Shown: positions 13,206 to 26,700, numbered from the stretch's first letter. The stretch: 64,000 nt of DNA from Euwallacea fornicatus (GCF_040115645.1 NC_089566.1:2666001-2730000), one strand, 5' to 3'. Program-made: numbers and translations. The notes: generated from the sequence alone by a model not told the origin.

Positions 13206-13942
13206 AAACTTGTCACTTCCCAGATTTCTAGAAGGGTAAACTAAAATTTAAAATGCTGACATACGTCGACCCTAGAACGGAAGATGACAGACAATAAAAA
13301 AAAATCTCGTTCACGATCGATAATATCACAGGAGTGACAACCTCTTCGTTTTTAAAATGATACAAATTGGTCTTCAAACCCTCCTCACACTTCTTCAAAC
13401 ATCTGTTGTTACTTAATACTTGAAGATTCCGTACAAAAGTAGCGTAAACCACGCTTTTAAAGTATCCCCAAAGAAAAGTCGAGATATGTAAGATCGACAC
13501 ATTTAGCTGATAACGCACTGGTACATCTGCCAATCCATCTATCAGGAAAATCATTGTCAATAAATTGCCGAATCGGTGAATCATGTGGAGGGGTGCCGTC
13601 ATGTTGGGAATGTGATAATTCCCCATCTAGCATTAGAGGTCGGTTATTGTTTATTCTTTTTTTATAATTTCAAGGAATGACTCATTTTTTAACTAAATTT
13701 GTATTAAAAAAATATATATTTTTGATATGGTTGTTTTGAGAATTCGAAGACCTTTAAAATTATATCTAATTTGACCTGTTCCTTATTTAAAAAAAATGAA
13801 AGAATTGCCACCCTTGAAATATTGTCGATCAGGGGTGAGAAATCTTCTTATTTTTCGTCTTCCCCCTCCATTCCAAGGTCGACGTATCTCAGCATTTTTA
13901 CCTTTAGTTTCCCCTTCTAGAAATCTGGAGAGTGACAAGTTT
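13206..13942. mobile_element. Foldback (long inverted repeat) element
   Basis: Arms of about 136 bp (13206-13341) and 139 bp (13804-13942) are imperfect reverse complements. Both carry TTTCTAGAAGGG-type and GTCGACGTAT-type blocks, facing each other. The intervening ~460 bp has no transposase; the 132-codon minus-strand frame at 13228-13626 lies largely in the left arm and is not gene-like. The arms have diverged to an estimated 80-85% by eye, so this copy is old. Confidence 0.7.
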
Positions 13943-14693
13943 TTAAAAATACAGCCGATATTCTTATTTTCCATTCTAATTAAAGTTTGCACCGTCACTG
14001 AAATTAGCATTCAGTCAAATTTGCGAGTAATTGTAAAATTCAAGCCACATTTTACTGTGCAAAGTCAAATTTGACTCTATAATGAACGCGCATCAAGATT
14101 GACGATTGGTATAAAGTGGAAATAATTTATTCCGCTTTCTTATTCGCGATTAAGCTTTTACATAGGAAACGTTGAAAAGTGGTTTGCAATAGGATCTTGT
14201 TTAAATTTAGTTGAAGTCGGGTCAAGAATTAAGTGGCGGCACTACATCTGTGGAATAATGGCATCTAAGGTAAGTAACAAATTTGGAATGAATTATCCAA
14301 TATACGTCAGTAGATGGTTATAATTATAGCACTGGATATTACTAAAAAAACATAAGTGAGTTTCTTGGGATTTAAAGAATATGTATAAAATTATATTTCC
14401 GTTTTGCTAATTAAAAATTATTGACGCCAATTATTTCTGCACGGCGAACTGCAATTTTACTTAAAAACCGGAAATGCATTAGAGGAGGTAAAAGCTAATC
14501 GCAACTTATGTAAGTAATATTGCGCAGGTCAAGTTTTTCTTTGTTGAACTTCCTTGTGAATTTAATGTGTATAAAAAACGCACCGCCGACTATAGTTCAA
14601 GTAACCATACAAGTTAAAATAAAGCACACATATTTTGTTTATATGCCATGTCTGCATTATAAAATTACAAAAAAAAACTTTTGGGCATATGTA

Positions 14694-16215
14694 CAGTGCC
14701 TCAAAATGATAATAATACACCTGTATTGAAGCCACAATTTCTTAACAAATTTTCTTTTATTTAACAATAAACTAGGGCGCGACATTTTAAAAATATTTTG
14801 CTACCTCTGTTCCATAATATTCACAATTAAAAACAAAGAAAATGTTACAAAGGAAGGGAAAAAATGTAGTTCTGTGTGCTCTCAAAACGAACCTTAAAAT
14901 TTAAATAATACAGGTCAATTTTATGATATTAGAATATTTGTGAATGCAAAAAAAATTCAAAAATGCAAAGAATAAATCATTCTTGTTGACTTATATTGAT
15001 ATTTGTTAGAGTTTAGTTCAAAATCAACATGGGAAGACATACCATCCTGAGAGAACGTGAGTTAATAATTAGACATTATAAAAAAAAGGAAAATTTATTA
15101 GGAAAATCACTTATCTTCTTTAAAAAAAAAACCTGCGACAATATAACACATCATAGAAAGGTTTAAAAGTGAGGGAAGATCAGAAAACAAAAAAAGAGAA
15201 AGGTAAAGAAAACATTTTACTGATGCTGATGAACGGTGGATTGTGCCATATGTAAAAACAAATCCCCGAATAAGCGCCCCCCAACTGATTATAGAAGTCG
15301 AAAAGCATTTACACAAGTTAGTGAATCCAGAAACCATAAGAATAGTTTTGTGAAAACATCAATTCCATGATCTAGTGGTAAGAAAAAAAGCCGTTCATTA
15401 ATCTGAAGCACCAAAAGGACAGAGTACAGTTTGCCACGGAGCATTTGGATAAAGGATACGAGTTTTGGAAAAGGGTTTTATTTACAAATGAAAGTTAATT
15501 CAACCTATTCGGATCGGATGGAAGTGGTTTTGGTCTGGAGGAAATCCGGTGAACCGCTAAAGAAACCAAATTTAACAGTCACTGTTAAATATGGAGGAAG
15601 GAGTGTGATGGTTTGGGACTGTATGCCTAGTGCTGGGACAGGAAAGCTGCATTTTATTGATGGCATTATGGACATGGTATATTTATTTACATATTACGGT
15701 AAAATTTACAACCCCGGGTAGAAAAACTAAACATTTCTAATGACTTTGCGTTCTACCAGGAGAACGATCCGAAGCATAGCGCCCGAAATGCGAAAGAGTG
15801 GCTTTTGCATTACTGTTCTCATGTAAAAAAAACAGCGCAATGACCCGACATTAATGTCATAGGAAATCTTTGGGCTGAATTAGAAGCGGAAACTAGGAAA
15901 CACGAGATTTTCAATAAAGACCAATTAAAACGCGCTCTTCTCGAAGAATGGGAAAAAAGTCCCCCTGATTTCCCTAGAGTTGATAGAAACGATCCAAAAT
16001 TGTCTTCGAAGTTATCTTAGCTGAGGGGCTACCAACTAAATATCAATTTATTTCGAAAACGGTTAAAAAAGAATTGTATGATTTTACTTTAGAGATTCGT
16101 TTTGAAAAGCAAATAGAACTTAATCTTGTTCCTTCCTTCGTAAACATTGTTTTTGTTGTTTTTAATAGTGGATGTTATAGAACAAGTGTAGCATAATATT
16201 TTAAACATTTTGTAT
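14694..16215 (+). mobile_element. Degenerate Tc1-like transposon
   Basis: The left end starts with CAGTGCCTCAAAATGATAA (14694), a typical Tc1-type terminal inverted repeat. A degraded counterpart (GTGTAGCATAATATTTTAAA) lies near 16190-16215. A broken transposase gene fills the space between. Boundaries, especially the right one, are approximate. Confidence 0.6.
15029..16020 (+). pseudogene. Tc1-like transposase pseudogene
   Basis: Pieces of a Tc1-family DDE transposase can be read in several + frames. They include an N-terminal HTH-like start (MGRHTILRERELII), a linker (RFKSEGRS), the block RWIVPYVKTNPRISAP, the central block VTVKYGGRSVMVWDCM followed by GTGKLHFIDGIMD, the second catalytic-Asp region QENDPKHSA, and the terminal block NLWAELEAETRKH with KRALLEEWEK. 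Frameshifts and stops separate these blocks, and the LSP box before the last acidic residue is replaced by a stop (TAQ*PDINVIGNLW). The longest intact piece is 15431-15721. It cannot encode an active enzyme. Confidence 0.85.
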
Positions 16216-16693
16216 CCTAGTCTATTGTTAGGTAAATAAAAATTTATTAATCAATAGCAATTTGAATACAAGCGTATCATTTCCTCTTCAGTTACTGCAC
16301 ATGTAATTTGCTTCGGACTCTGAGTATTTAAACCGATCGCCGTTGTTTATTGTCTACATGTTATAATTGCCATTGTCTACATTGACATTTTCCATTTGTG
16401 ACAGGTAGGACGCACGCAAGGGTAATTAGCGTTAAAAATGCTGACAATTGACAGGTTTTTTTTGTATTTTTTTAAACTTAAACATTAGAATATAACTTTC
16501 TGTTGTCTAGGAAACATTCGGTAAGTACGATACTGCGCTAATTCTTTTAAAAAGGTGTTTCTCGCGACTCCCATTTAATAGCAATATTCTAGCGATCATT
16601 AATAATTAACCGTGCTATATCATAAAATGTAATTAGAGGATATCGAACAATACTTTCAAGTGGTAAAGGTCAAGCCCTCAGTAAAGTCAAGGA

Positions 16694-16701
16694 TATAAAT
16701 A
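16694..16701 (+). promoter_or_regulatory. TATA box of Alas (candidate)
   Basis: TATAAATA lies about 30 bp before an initiator-like stretch (GCACATTCATTT, 16723-16734). A likely noncoding first exon ends at 16826 (TTTTAG|GTGAGC), and its partner acceptor is ATTTTCAG at 16934-16941, directly before the coding exon of Alas. Spacing and splice signals agree with a TATA promoter, but no transcript data are available. Confidence 0.5.
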
Positions 16702-16961
16702 TTTAATACCTTGAGGATTGGCGCACATTCATTTACCTTCTACGATACGAGTTGACTGCTATAATACGTCTGATATAAAATTGTGAAAGTTGTTATATAC
16801 TGGTATTAAAATTCTACTAATTTTAGGTGAGCAGATTAAATTCCTTGGCCAGTGTTGCTTCATACACTTGTAAGCGAGGTATAGTCAAGGATGTAACTAT
16901 TACATAATTTCGTTAAATCTCCTAACTTATATAATTTTCAGCTCTAACCACCAATTCAAAA

Positions 16962-19157
16962 ATGCCCTGTCCGTTTCTAACCCGCCTTAGTCAAAACTAT
17001 GTTAAAAATTATGCACCTGTGCTTTTGAAAATGTATGGAAACCAATGTCCAGTTGTGTCAAGGACCTTGAACCATATGGCCAGCAATAATGTAGCACCAG
17101 GTACCACATGTTATTTTTTGTAAAAAAAAAGCACCGTAATATTGGGATTTGATTATAGAGATAACTGAGAATTCTAATGCACCCTCTAAATGCCCATTTT
17201 TAAACGAAGTGTCTGGAGCAATTAAAGAATTGAAGCAGGATGAAGTGACTGATGTCATACAAGGTGATGAGTCAAAGGCCAATGGTAAGTACATTTCCAT
17301 TGTGATGACAAAATAGTTTCAAATCAATTGTTACTTAACCATTAGTTGTCTCCATTGTGATACAATGCTAAAACACTTAAATTTATTTTTAACTTTTGAA
17401 GTTATCAAATCATAATGACAGACAAATTCTATTACAATCATTGAGAAGCATTTGAACAAATCATTTGATTTGCTGTTTTGATTTGCAGAAGTATTTGGCT
17501 ATGACCAATTTTTCCATCAGCAAATTATGAAAAAAAAGAAAGAACACTCTTACAGAATTTTCAAAAAAGTGAATCGTCTTGCTGCCCCTGGACAATTCCC
17601 AAAAGCTATAGAATATTCTAAGGGGGAAAAACCTATTACAGTTTGGTGTTCAAACGATTATTTAGGGGTCTCTGCTCATCCTGAAGTGAAGAACGAAGTG
17701 AGGTGAATATATAAACTATTATCTCAGTAAAGGTAATTGTGGTCACGTAGGCATGACTGTCAGATTACTTTATTCTAATCAACAACCAAACAACCTGATT
17801 AGTTCCGTTTTAAGGTAACAAGTCATTAGCGTGATTCATTAATAGGAAAAGATTAAAGTTCACTCGGATTAAATACAATTAAACTTTGTATACATCACAA
17901 AAATACCTTATCAAACATCTTCAATAATTTGTACTGGATGTAAATTTAAATACAATTCTCCTGTCTAGGAGCGCATTAGAAAATTATGGTACTGGGGCTG
18001 GAGGCACAAGGAATATTTCAGGCAACTCTACCCTTCATGAAAGCTTAGAACGAACGCTAGCAGATCTACATAAAAAAGAGGCTGCTCTTCTTTTTACCTC
18101 GTGCTTCGTTGCAAATGACACTACTCTTTTTACGTTGGCCAAAGCGTTACCAGGCTGTCATATCTTTTCTGATGCTGGAAACCATGCCTCTATGATACAA
18201 GGAATTAAAAATAGCGGCGTTCCAAAACATATTTTTAGGCACAATGATCCCGAGCACTTAGAGGAGTTATTGCAGAAAATGGACAAAAGCTTACCAAAGG
18301 TTATTGTGTTTTCAGATGAATAAATCGGAAAGAAATATTATTTTTAATTACAGATTGTCGCATTTGAAACGGTGCATTCCATGACGGGAGCTGTGTGTCC
18401 TTTGAATGAAATATGCGATATAGCTCATAAATATGGGGCTTTAACTTTTGTAGATGAAGTACATGCAGTGGGCCTATATGGAACTCATGGAGCTGGTATT
18501 GGAGAAAGGGATCAAGTAATGCATAAAATGGACATGATTTCTGGAACACTTGGCAAGGCTTTTGGAAACATCGGGGGTTATGTTGGTAATATTAAATATT
18601 TCCTAGCATTCCACATGACTAAGTGTTTTTCTCATTATTATCTAGCTGGCAATGCTCTTTTGGTGGACGTGATCAGAAGCTATGGAGCTGGTTTTATCTT
18701 TACAACAAGTTTACCTCCAACTGTTTTAGCCGGTGCTAAAAAAGCCATTGAAGTTCTGGCTTCGGATGAAGGTCGAATGCTACGTGAAAAACACCAATGG
18801 AATGTGAAATATCTCAGGGAAATTTTGCTTAGAACTGGATTTCCTGTGGAACACACTCCTAGCCATATTATTCCCATCAAAATTGGAGACCCCGTGAGGT
18901 GCGCTGCAGTTAGTGATGCCCTTCTAAGCGAAAAAGGACACTATATCCAAGCAATTAACTATCCTACCGTGGCTAGAGGACAGGAGAAGCTGCGCCTTGC
19001 CCCTACTCCACATCACACCAAGGAAATGATGGACTTGTTGGTTAAAGATTTAAAGGAAGTTTGGGAAAGATTGGAATTACCGTTTACTGGCATGCAATGT
19101 GAAAACGTAAGAATACCGCAGAGTCAGTATTTAGCTATATCAAGTATCTCATTTTAG
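16962..19157 (+). CDS. Alas: 5-aminolevulinate synthase, mitochondrial
   Basis: PLP enzyme that condenses glycine and succinyl-CoA to 5-aminolevulinate, the first step of heme synthesis in the mitochondrial matrix. Exons: 16962-17100, 17159-17284, 17489-17702, 17969-18299, 18354-18585 and 18646-19157; phases agree and give 517 residues. Three Cys-Pro heme-regulatory motifs occur at about C3-P4 (MPCPFL), C29-P30 (QCPVV) and C58-P59 (KCPFL), in the targeting and N-terminal region. Core motifs: VWCSNDYLG, GAGGTRNISGN, FSDAGNHASMIQG, ETVHSMTGAVCPL, FVDEVHAVGLYG with the PLP-binding Asp, and the Schiff-base lysine in SGTLGKAFG. Two peculiarities: the 54-bp intron at 18300-18353 has a weak donor (AAG|GTTATT), and the 60-bp intron at 18586-18645 has no in-frame stop, so its retention would insert 20 residues after GGYV. 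The intron call rests on the family's continuous GGYxAG...LVD sequence. Confidence 0.95.
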
Positions 19158-20600
19158 GAATGTCAATTTTGCCAGAAGCCAATTTTATTTGATTTCTACG
19201 AATCCAGAGATCGATGCAAAATTCCTAATTGTCCTAGGATAGTGGCTGCCGCATAATTCCACAAAGTCGCCAAATCATTCTTCACATCCAGGGCAAATTG
19301 TTGAATTTTAAAATTATTTAAATGTTATATAGTAATTTTTTTTCGAAAACATTATAAAACGTTGCTAGTCCTGTTTTATTTAATTAAAAGTTGGGGAAAT
19401 GCTGGAGATAGTACATAAATATACGAATGTTACATCGATTTTCAGTTACATAAGAATCGCGAGATTTCAGGGGTTATCTTATAGTCTAGATTTTAATAGG
19501 TTTGGGAAACAAGCATGTTTGTTTGTATTTGGGCGAAGTTTTTAACTGATTTTCTAGGCGAAACACGTACGTAAGGTAACTATTTTAAACTTGAACGTAA
19601 ACATTATAAATTTTCACCACATTGAAGTTCTGCGTCAGCGGTCCCTAGGTGTCAAGTCACAAATAAAAACTATTATTATCAAGAAGTACTATTTATTTAT
19701 AAAACCCTCATTCCCCTTTTTTGCAATATACATGAGTAACACGATTTTGACTGTAGATATTGATCTTTATTTTAATCTAATAAAAACAATTTGCGCTCCT
19801 ACAAGTCAACAGAGATTACGATTATTACCAGAGAAATAGTTTTATTTCGCAATAGTATACTAACCAACCAAACGAGAGAAAATTTAAATCATAGTACAGA
19901 AGCAATTATTGTTCAATAATTGTGGTTAGGTAAACCATATCATAAAGTAATTAGGATAATGTGACCTATAACTTGTACTGGTGCATTCAAGTAACTCAGA
20001 TACCACCGACAAAACATTGGTATGGGGCGCCACAACAGTTTATCTCTTAAGATTTGAGCAAATAGTTTAAATATAAGAGAATGAAATGCTGGTCATATTA
20101 TAAAATTATAGGAAGATAATACAGTGTGTTTAAAAGTCTCGTTGTTTGTTCCTAGTAATCTTTATTTTATTAAACCTACTCTTATTATTATCTCTTTGTG
20201 TTCTATGAATTAATTTGCGTATAAATTGTTTATAATGGGGAAAAATAATTTATTTTTTGTTACATTAGTTTTGAAGATAATATGAAACACATTTATTGTT
20301 TTTAATTTTAATATTTGTTCGAAATGTCCTTTTTGAAAGGTTCAAAGTAAACTTACTTAATGAATCTTGTCACACTGAGATGTGAAACCGTTATTTTCTT
20401 TCTCGAATAATTTGCAAATTATTGCTCTCTGCATGTATTATGGAAAAAGGAAAAATTTATATTCCATTAAATCCAAAAATGTTGAAGGTAGGTATGATAC
20501 ATACTTCATAGGAATTACACGGATTTCTTCATAAAGCAGGAGATAGAAACATTAAAATTATTCAGCTTAAAGCAACCGGATTTAGGAATTCTTTAGGCAC
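19158..20600. other. Alas 3' flank, no gene seen
   Basis: AT-rich sequence after the Alas stop. An AAATAAAAA run near 19659 could serve as a polyadenylation signal. I see no domain-bearing frame on either strand. Confidence 0.4.
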
Positions 20601-21176
20601 TATATCCAGGGTATGGTAAACACGGTGTTGTCGAGAAAAGTGGAACATTTCATTTGAAATAAATAAGTTAATGACGTTTTGAAACGATGCAAATTCGGAG
20701 GCGTGTTTCAAGGGTCGTGAAAGACTTTTTCTCAAATTCAAATGCGATCAAACGTAGACTATTAAATATTTTCTTAGCCCTAAAAGGATGATTCCGAAAT
20801 TCGCAGTTGTTGGAAATAACACTAATTTCCGTGGAACTTTGTAGGTATCAACACGTTTAAAATTTCCGAAATAACTCGTAAATGTTAAATTTAAAAGGTA
20901 AGACACCTTACATAAACTGACCTTAAAGTTTAACGAGAAATCGAAAAATGCTAAACAAATTGGGGGGTTTCATTTAAAATAACGAAGTTTATGTTACGTG
21001 CGGTGCGATGGATTATGCGGGGAGGTCAATAAGGCCATTTTTAAGTTTTACTCCTAAAATAAAAGAGGGTTCCCATTTGAACTTTTTTTCAAATTGACAT
21101 TAAAAAAAAGAACCAAACGGGGAAATAAAGAAATTAAATGGGGGCTAAATTGTTAATGGAACACCCTGTATATTCC
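20601..21176. mobile_element. Possible MITE with CAGGGT/ACCCTG ends
   Basis: The left end TATATCCAGGGTATGGTAAA (20601) and the right end TTAATGGAACACCCTGTATA (to about 21174) are imperfect reverse complements. No coding capacity lies between. The form matches the other CAGGGTG-ended elements in this window. The copy is diverged. Confidence 0.35.
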
Positions 21177-23705
21177 GTTAATTTTAAAATATGTGCGCTA
21201 TTTTTCCTGGCATATGCCTGCTCCAACGATATATTTTCATATTCATATTAAATAATGAAAACTTTGCATTTAAATATCTTAATAATGCAAATAATGCCAG
21301 GCATTTCTTGCTGCTTTCATATCTAAAAAGCCTGAGGGACCTTGAGTCAGTCATTTTACTGTACTTTACATTATTCGGCAAAGTCGTATTAAAGGTCATT
21401 CTCGATGGAGATGTTTCTCCTGAAGATATAAAACCTTTTTTGTGTGGCTTGTTTACGATACTTTTTCATCACAATCGGATACAAATAATAAAGGGACGAC
21501 AAATCATGAATTTTTATGGTACACCACTTCCGTCGATGATTCCTAAATTGCAAGAATTCCGTTATTAGTGATTCCAGCAAATTTTGGACTGTGTTTTAAC
21601 TAACAATAAAATATCAAACATTTTTGACGATTTTTCAAGATTGCTGGCGTGCAATAGCGCGTCGAAATTTGAAATTCAAGACCTACTCAGTACACTGGCT
21701 GCCGTTTTGCATAATATAGATTTTTAAGGCGTATTTCGGAGGACAACATTTGCATATGATTATTCCCGCTCGATAGAATTTTTTCTATCTAGATGGTGAA
21801 TGTCGACTCTAATTATAAGTATGCAAACTGATGTATGGCAATCATATTTCCATTTTCATATGGCCACGGGCAAAATTTTGTAGTTTTTAGACCCAACAAT
21901 AACAATGCAGTTTAAATTCAGCTCAGTTATACTGAAACTGGTACTTGAACACGTAATAAGAACATCGTATCTCCTAGAAATAGATTTAAGCTGACATTAT
22001 GCACTCCTTAAGGAAAACAGAACAGACGGATTTTCAATTGCAATTGCGCTACGATTGGGCTCTTTTATCGGCTATCGGAAACGTATCAAATTCAGACTTT
22101 CAACAAACTAAAAGAACAGTTTTTCATTATTCCTCATTTCGTAAATCCCTATTGAATGCTAAAAGATGTTCGTGCGTAATTTGAAAATTATTCATCTAGG
22201 TATTCACAAATAACGCAATATTTTGAACCCAAATCCATAATTTTTTCAATTGAAACCCGTGGGGCAATGTGCCAACTTTATAATTCTCTTACAAGCCATT
22301 CGAAATGGAGAAAAATTCCATTTCCGCATCGACGCTCGAAGTGGCGTGTTGCACTCTCCGTCTCAGTGTCCGCCCAGTCTTTAGAAACTGGGTGTAGCAG
22401 GAAAAATATTAAGAGATTCTCATCTGGATGGAGTAATCTGTGTTATTACGAAACTTTAAAGTAAATATATCGAATTCCTTTTCTTGCTCGAGGCATTTTG
22501 CCAATTTGCAAACTTACGAAATGATGCCCAAAAAGTGGTGGTAAGCTCTATCCGGGGCCTTTGCAGGCAAACAATTCCTTCTGTCTAAATCTGTCTAATA
22601 CATTGGCGAAATGCCATATTCCAAAATTCATAAAGTCAGCACCTTTTCGCTCACCCGGGCAAAAAGAAAGGGCAGTAACTTTTTATTTGGGTTTGAGAAC
22701 GTAAGGCCTCTTATTTCTCTCAGCAATGTGGAGCTCAGCGTGAGACGCCTTAACCATTTGCTTCATATTGCATTACCAACTCCCCCCTTTGTCTTTTTTG
22801 AGATTAATCTTCGCTGGGAGTGAAGGATATTTCTCCCATTTTAGGCAGCACACAATACGTGCAATCACTATAAAGGGCCCCGTAATGGAGGTGTAACGCG
22901 TCTGTGGATTTTTCCAACAGATGGTGCCACCGATTCCAAGAATAAAATAACAATCGCATATGCTATTAACTAACAGTTTTCGCTATTGCTGGTAGTACTT
23001 TATGTCGTGTAGATCGACATGCGCGGTATACTACATGTCGAACGCAAAAACACAAGAAAAACATTATATGATAGCAGCTAGGGAAGAAGTTTTGACATGA
23101 CATTTCATGTGCATGCAAGTATGAGCATAATACACAGTACACAGTTCGATTGGTTCAGCTTCTCCCCCCTTCAACCATGCGCAGAGACGGTCTTGTTTAT
23201 TACAGACAACAAACAGGGTCGTTGCCATACAGTCAAGTATTGCAAGTACGAAGAATAGATTTAGCGTGTTTTCAGTGTAATAAGTCGCAAAATAGGACGC
23301 GCCTTTTGAAGGACTCAGTGAAAACCGTAAACGTGAATTAGTTGAATAAAAGACAACAAAGGAGCTACTGATGCGATAGTCATTTTGTAACGGGACGTTC
23401 AGCTAACGCATGCCCGCTGCTGGCTCGCCGATGGTTTTGTAGCGGCGTCAAGCAAGAAAATATATTTCGATGTGTTGTGCCGAATTTACTGTGTGAATCG
23501 GAAAATATTTTGCGGTGCTCACGAATTTCTTCAATAATGATTATACGCGTGAAGTGACCTTAAAACTGTGAGAGCTAGTGGAATAGAGCCATGAACCGCC
23601 GCATTTATCATGTAGGACCACAGTGTGTAAATAAAATCCCGTAATTAAATAACACTGCATGTAGGTTACGTTCGCTCAAATACACATTTATTTGTTATTT
23701 TTAAA
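21177..23705. other. Region upstream of Ssdp
   Basis: Several short open frames (up to 125 codons at 21191-21568 +) have no recognisable domain and contain AT-rich low-complexity translation. The last few hundred bases before 23706 should hold the Ssdp promoter and 5' UTR, but I cannot identify a TATA box or a 5' exon with confidence. Confidence 0.4.
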
Positions 23706-26700
23706 ATGTACGCTAAAGGAAAAGGATCATCAGTGCCGTCCGATGCACAAGCCAGGGAAAAGTAAGTACGACCACAAAGCGCCTTTTTTACGTTTGCATG
23801 TCACCGTGTTTCCACATCAACATCGATTTCATCTCGATCCTCGTTGCTAGCAATAAACCGGGATAATTTTTAGCAATGATGAAATATCGAATAAAATACG
23901 TTAAACTGGGTGATTTCAAATACGAAATCTTAACAGCTCAATTGATTGTTTACATTAGAGTACACAATATCCTTGGAAAGCTTGGATAGTACGACCCACA
24001 CGCCAAACAATCTTGTAGTGCAATGAGCTCCAAGATCTATTTCTATTTTTAATTAAAAAATTTCACCTACAGGTTGGCTTTGTACGTTTATGAATATCTG
24101 CTACACGTCGGAGCACAAAAGGCAGCCCAGACCTTTCTGTCAGAGGTAAGATCGGTGTCTACCAAAATTACAACAATATTCGAATCAAACATTTTTAGAT
24201 CCGATGGGAAAAGAACATAACGTTAGGGGAACCTCCAGGATTTTTGCATTCTTGGTGGTGGTATGTTCATTTTCTCTTACCTAAGCGAACTAAAATTTCT
24301 CTATAATGCGTTCATACTCTTTTAGCGTATTTTGGGATTTGTATTGTGCGGCCCCAGAGAGAAGGGAAACTTGTGAGCATTCTTCGGAAGCAAAAGCTTT
24401 CCACGATTACGTGAGTACCTCAATTCTCAATCCTCGTATTTTCAGCCGATCAATACTCGGCCGGGAGGAGGTGGCAACACCGCTCGTATATACGCGTTTG
24501 ACCAGGTGTAATCGTCCAATTCGGTACTGGTTATAACTGAAATTGTTTAAAACCCGAAGCTTTTATGTTTTTCCAACGTACACGTGCAGTTTCTTTGGCC
24601 ATCATGCAAAGCTTTATCATCACTTGTTCACTCGACGGTACTGCCTCCGATAACCTTATTACTTTATATTTGACGATAAGTATTTGTTTGGACGACATTC
24701 TTACGGACTAACTTGAGGACCTTGAGGTTTTTTATCTACTTACCAGCTCGACACAGCGATATCGTAGTTTCGAAATTCAGGTGACTGAATTTGTATGGTA
24801 AAATTTCAACTTGAATACTCCCGGTTGTTTTATTTTGCATCATGTCCTCGCCAAACTCGTTGCTTGCCGATTTCGTTCTACCGGGCCTCATCAAAACAGC
24901 TATCGGACCGACGTTCGATCTTCCGACTTGAAATTTTTTTACACGTATCTAAAAACCCTTTAATTTCCAAAGTAAAATGTTTTGAAATATTTGACAAAAA
25001 TTCCAGGGATGTGCCTCTCCCATCAAATCTTCGACCCGGCAGAATCGTATGCTAGAATAGGTAATAACGCATCTTGTCACGGTAAATATATATTAGCACT
25101 TTAACCCCAGTATGTACTGTAGTATATATTTACTCTAGTCCCTACGCATCACAAATTAAGTAGAACTATAAAGCAATAAATAATAATAAATTTCAATAGA
25201 TCCAATAGGTATTTGTTGCAATCCCCTCCACTAGGGTTATCTTGAAGCTTCAAGATTTTATTACATATTATCGAACTTTAGTACGGTTTTTCACGTTCGC
25301 AGAAAAAACTCAGCACGCCCCGAATTGCATTAGGAGGACCTTCGGGAAACGTCGAGTCTCCGAAAAAGTCTCTAAAACTATATTCCAAAAATACTTCTTT
25401 AAAGGAATGCTGTCTGTTAGAATTTTATTTAAAAAACGCGAATTTGTGCATTTCTCAGATTTTTCTGAGAAATTGGTAACTAACCAAGGGAAGAGCACAT
25501 TCTGCCAAATATACAATATATATATATAGCTTCAGAGGTCGCTTTTTTTGGGGAGGGGGATTAGGCCTACTTTAACCGACCAAAACCTTTTTATTGCTGA
25601 CTGAAAATTTGGACTTCTTATCGAATTTGAAAACGGTTTCGTCTCACCCTTTTTATTTGCAATATATATGTAGTTACCTACTTGCGATATCTACAAAATA
25701 AACACTTTTGGCAGAAGAAAAACGGTGTAAAGGTATACCCAAAGGCTGAAATTGGATGTACATAGTACATCCACAGTTATTACTGCAGATGGACATTTAA
25801 AATGTGGAGCACCGTACAATTTCGAGCAGCGCAATTTATATAGGACGATAGAAAAAACCTACACATCATAGGTTTTGAATTAAAGTAACGTAAACGTTTG
25901 CGACTTAGCAGTTATAAAACTTTTAGTGCTGAGATTAAAAGTTTTGTAATGGAGTTTTATAAATGTTTCCCCGACTTCCCCCACGAATGGGTAGTACTTT
26001 AATATTTTTAGAGAATATCTTACAAAATTAACTGCCAGAATACAAATTTTCGATTAAAATATCCATAAAACTTTAGGCCTTTTTACACCTAAAGGGTTTT
26101 AACACAAAAAGTGTGCCTTAAGGTGAAGTTTTCTATCGCTTTTTTTTTTATAAGCAACAACAAAAAGCGTCCTTTAGTGTGACAATGAACAGCGCACTCC
26201 ATAAAAAAGGTAAAATATGGTAGCAGTTTTGCATTTCTTCTTTAATGGAACTGAAGAAGGAATTTGCCGACATGTTTGGACGCCCGTTTTTCGTGCCGGC
26301 ATTAGAAAAACAGTTGGGGAGTTTTGTTTGTCCGGTTCCATCAGTTATATCTCTGATTTGCATTATTTTGAATGCTATTTTAGCCAGATTAAACAAAAAA
26401 TTGTCAATTCCGAAATGTAAACACGGAAAACCAAATAATGTTCATAATTTAACTAGATTTTCAATTGCCGAACTGTAGAAGTAATTTTGTTGAAAATGAA
26501 AAGCTCTCATGTCTTTGGCAAAAATGTTAGTGTTAAACAGGATGCGTCCGTTCAAGAAGTAATCCTTTTATGATTGTTCGCAGGGTTTTTTTACCTAATT
26601 TGAAATATATGATTTCATCAAAATAAAGATTGAAATTCAAAACGAAATATCTCTTTTTTATTTATTTTTTTACATTAGCGGTGCGTTATTAAGGGGGGAA

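Noticed and set aside
16848..16860. CAGTGT sequence near the Alas 5' UTR, like the loop of an iron-responsive element
   Set aside because: The flanking bases do not form the required stem with a bulged C, and the site falls in the probable first intron.
21191..21568. 125-codon + frame upstream of Ssdp
   Set aside because: Overlapped by similar-length minus-strand frames, AT-rich composition, no domain or splice signals linking it to Ssdp.
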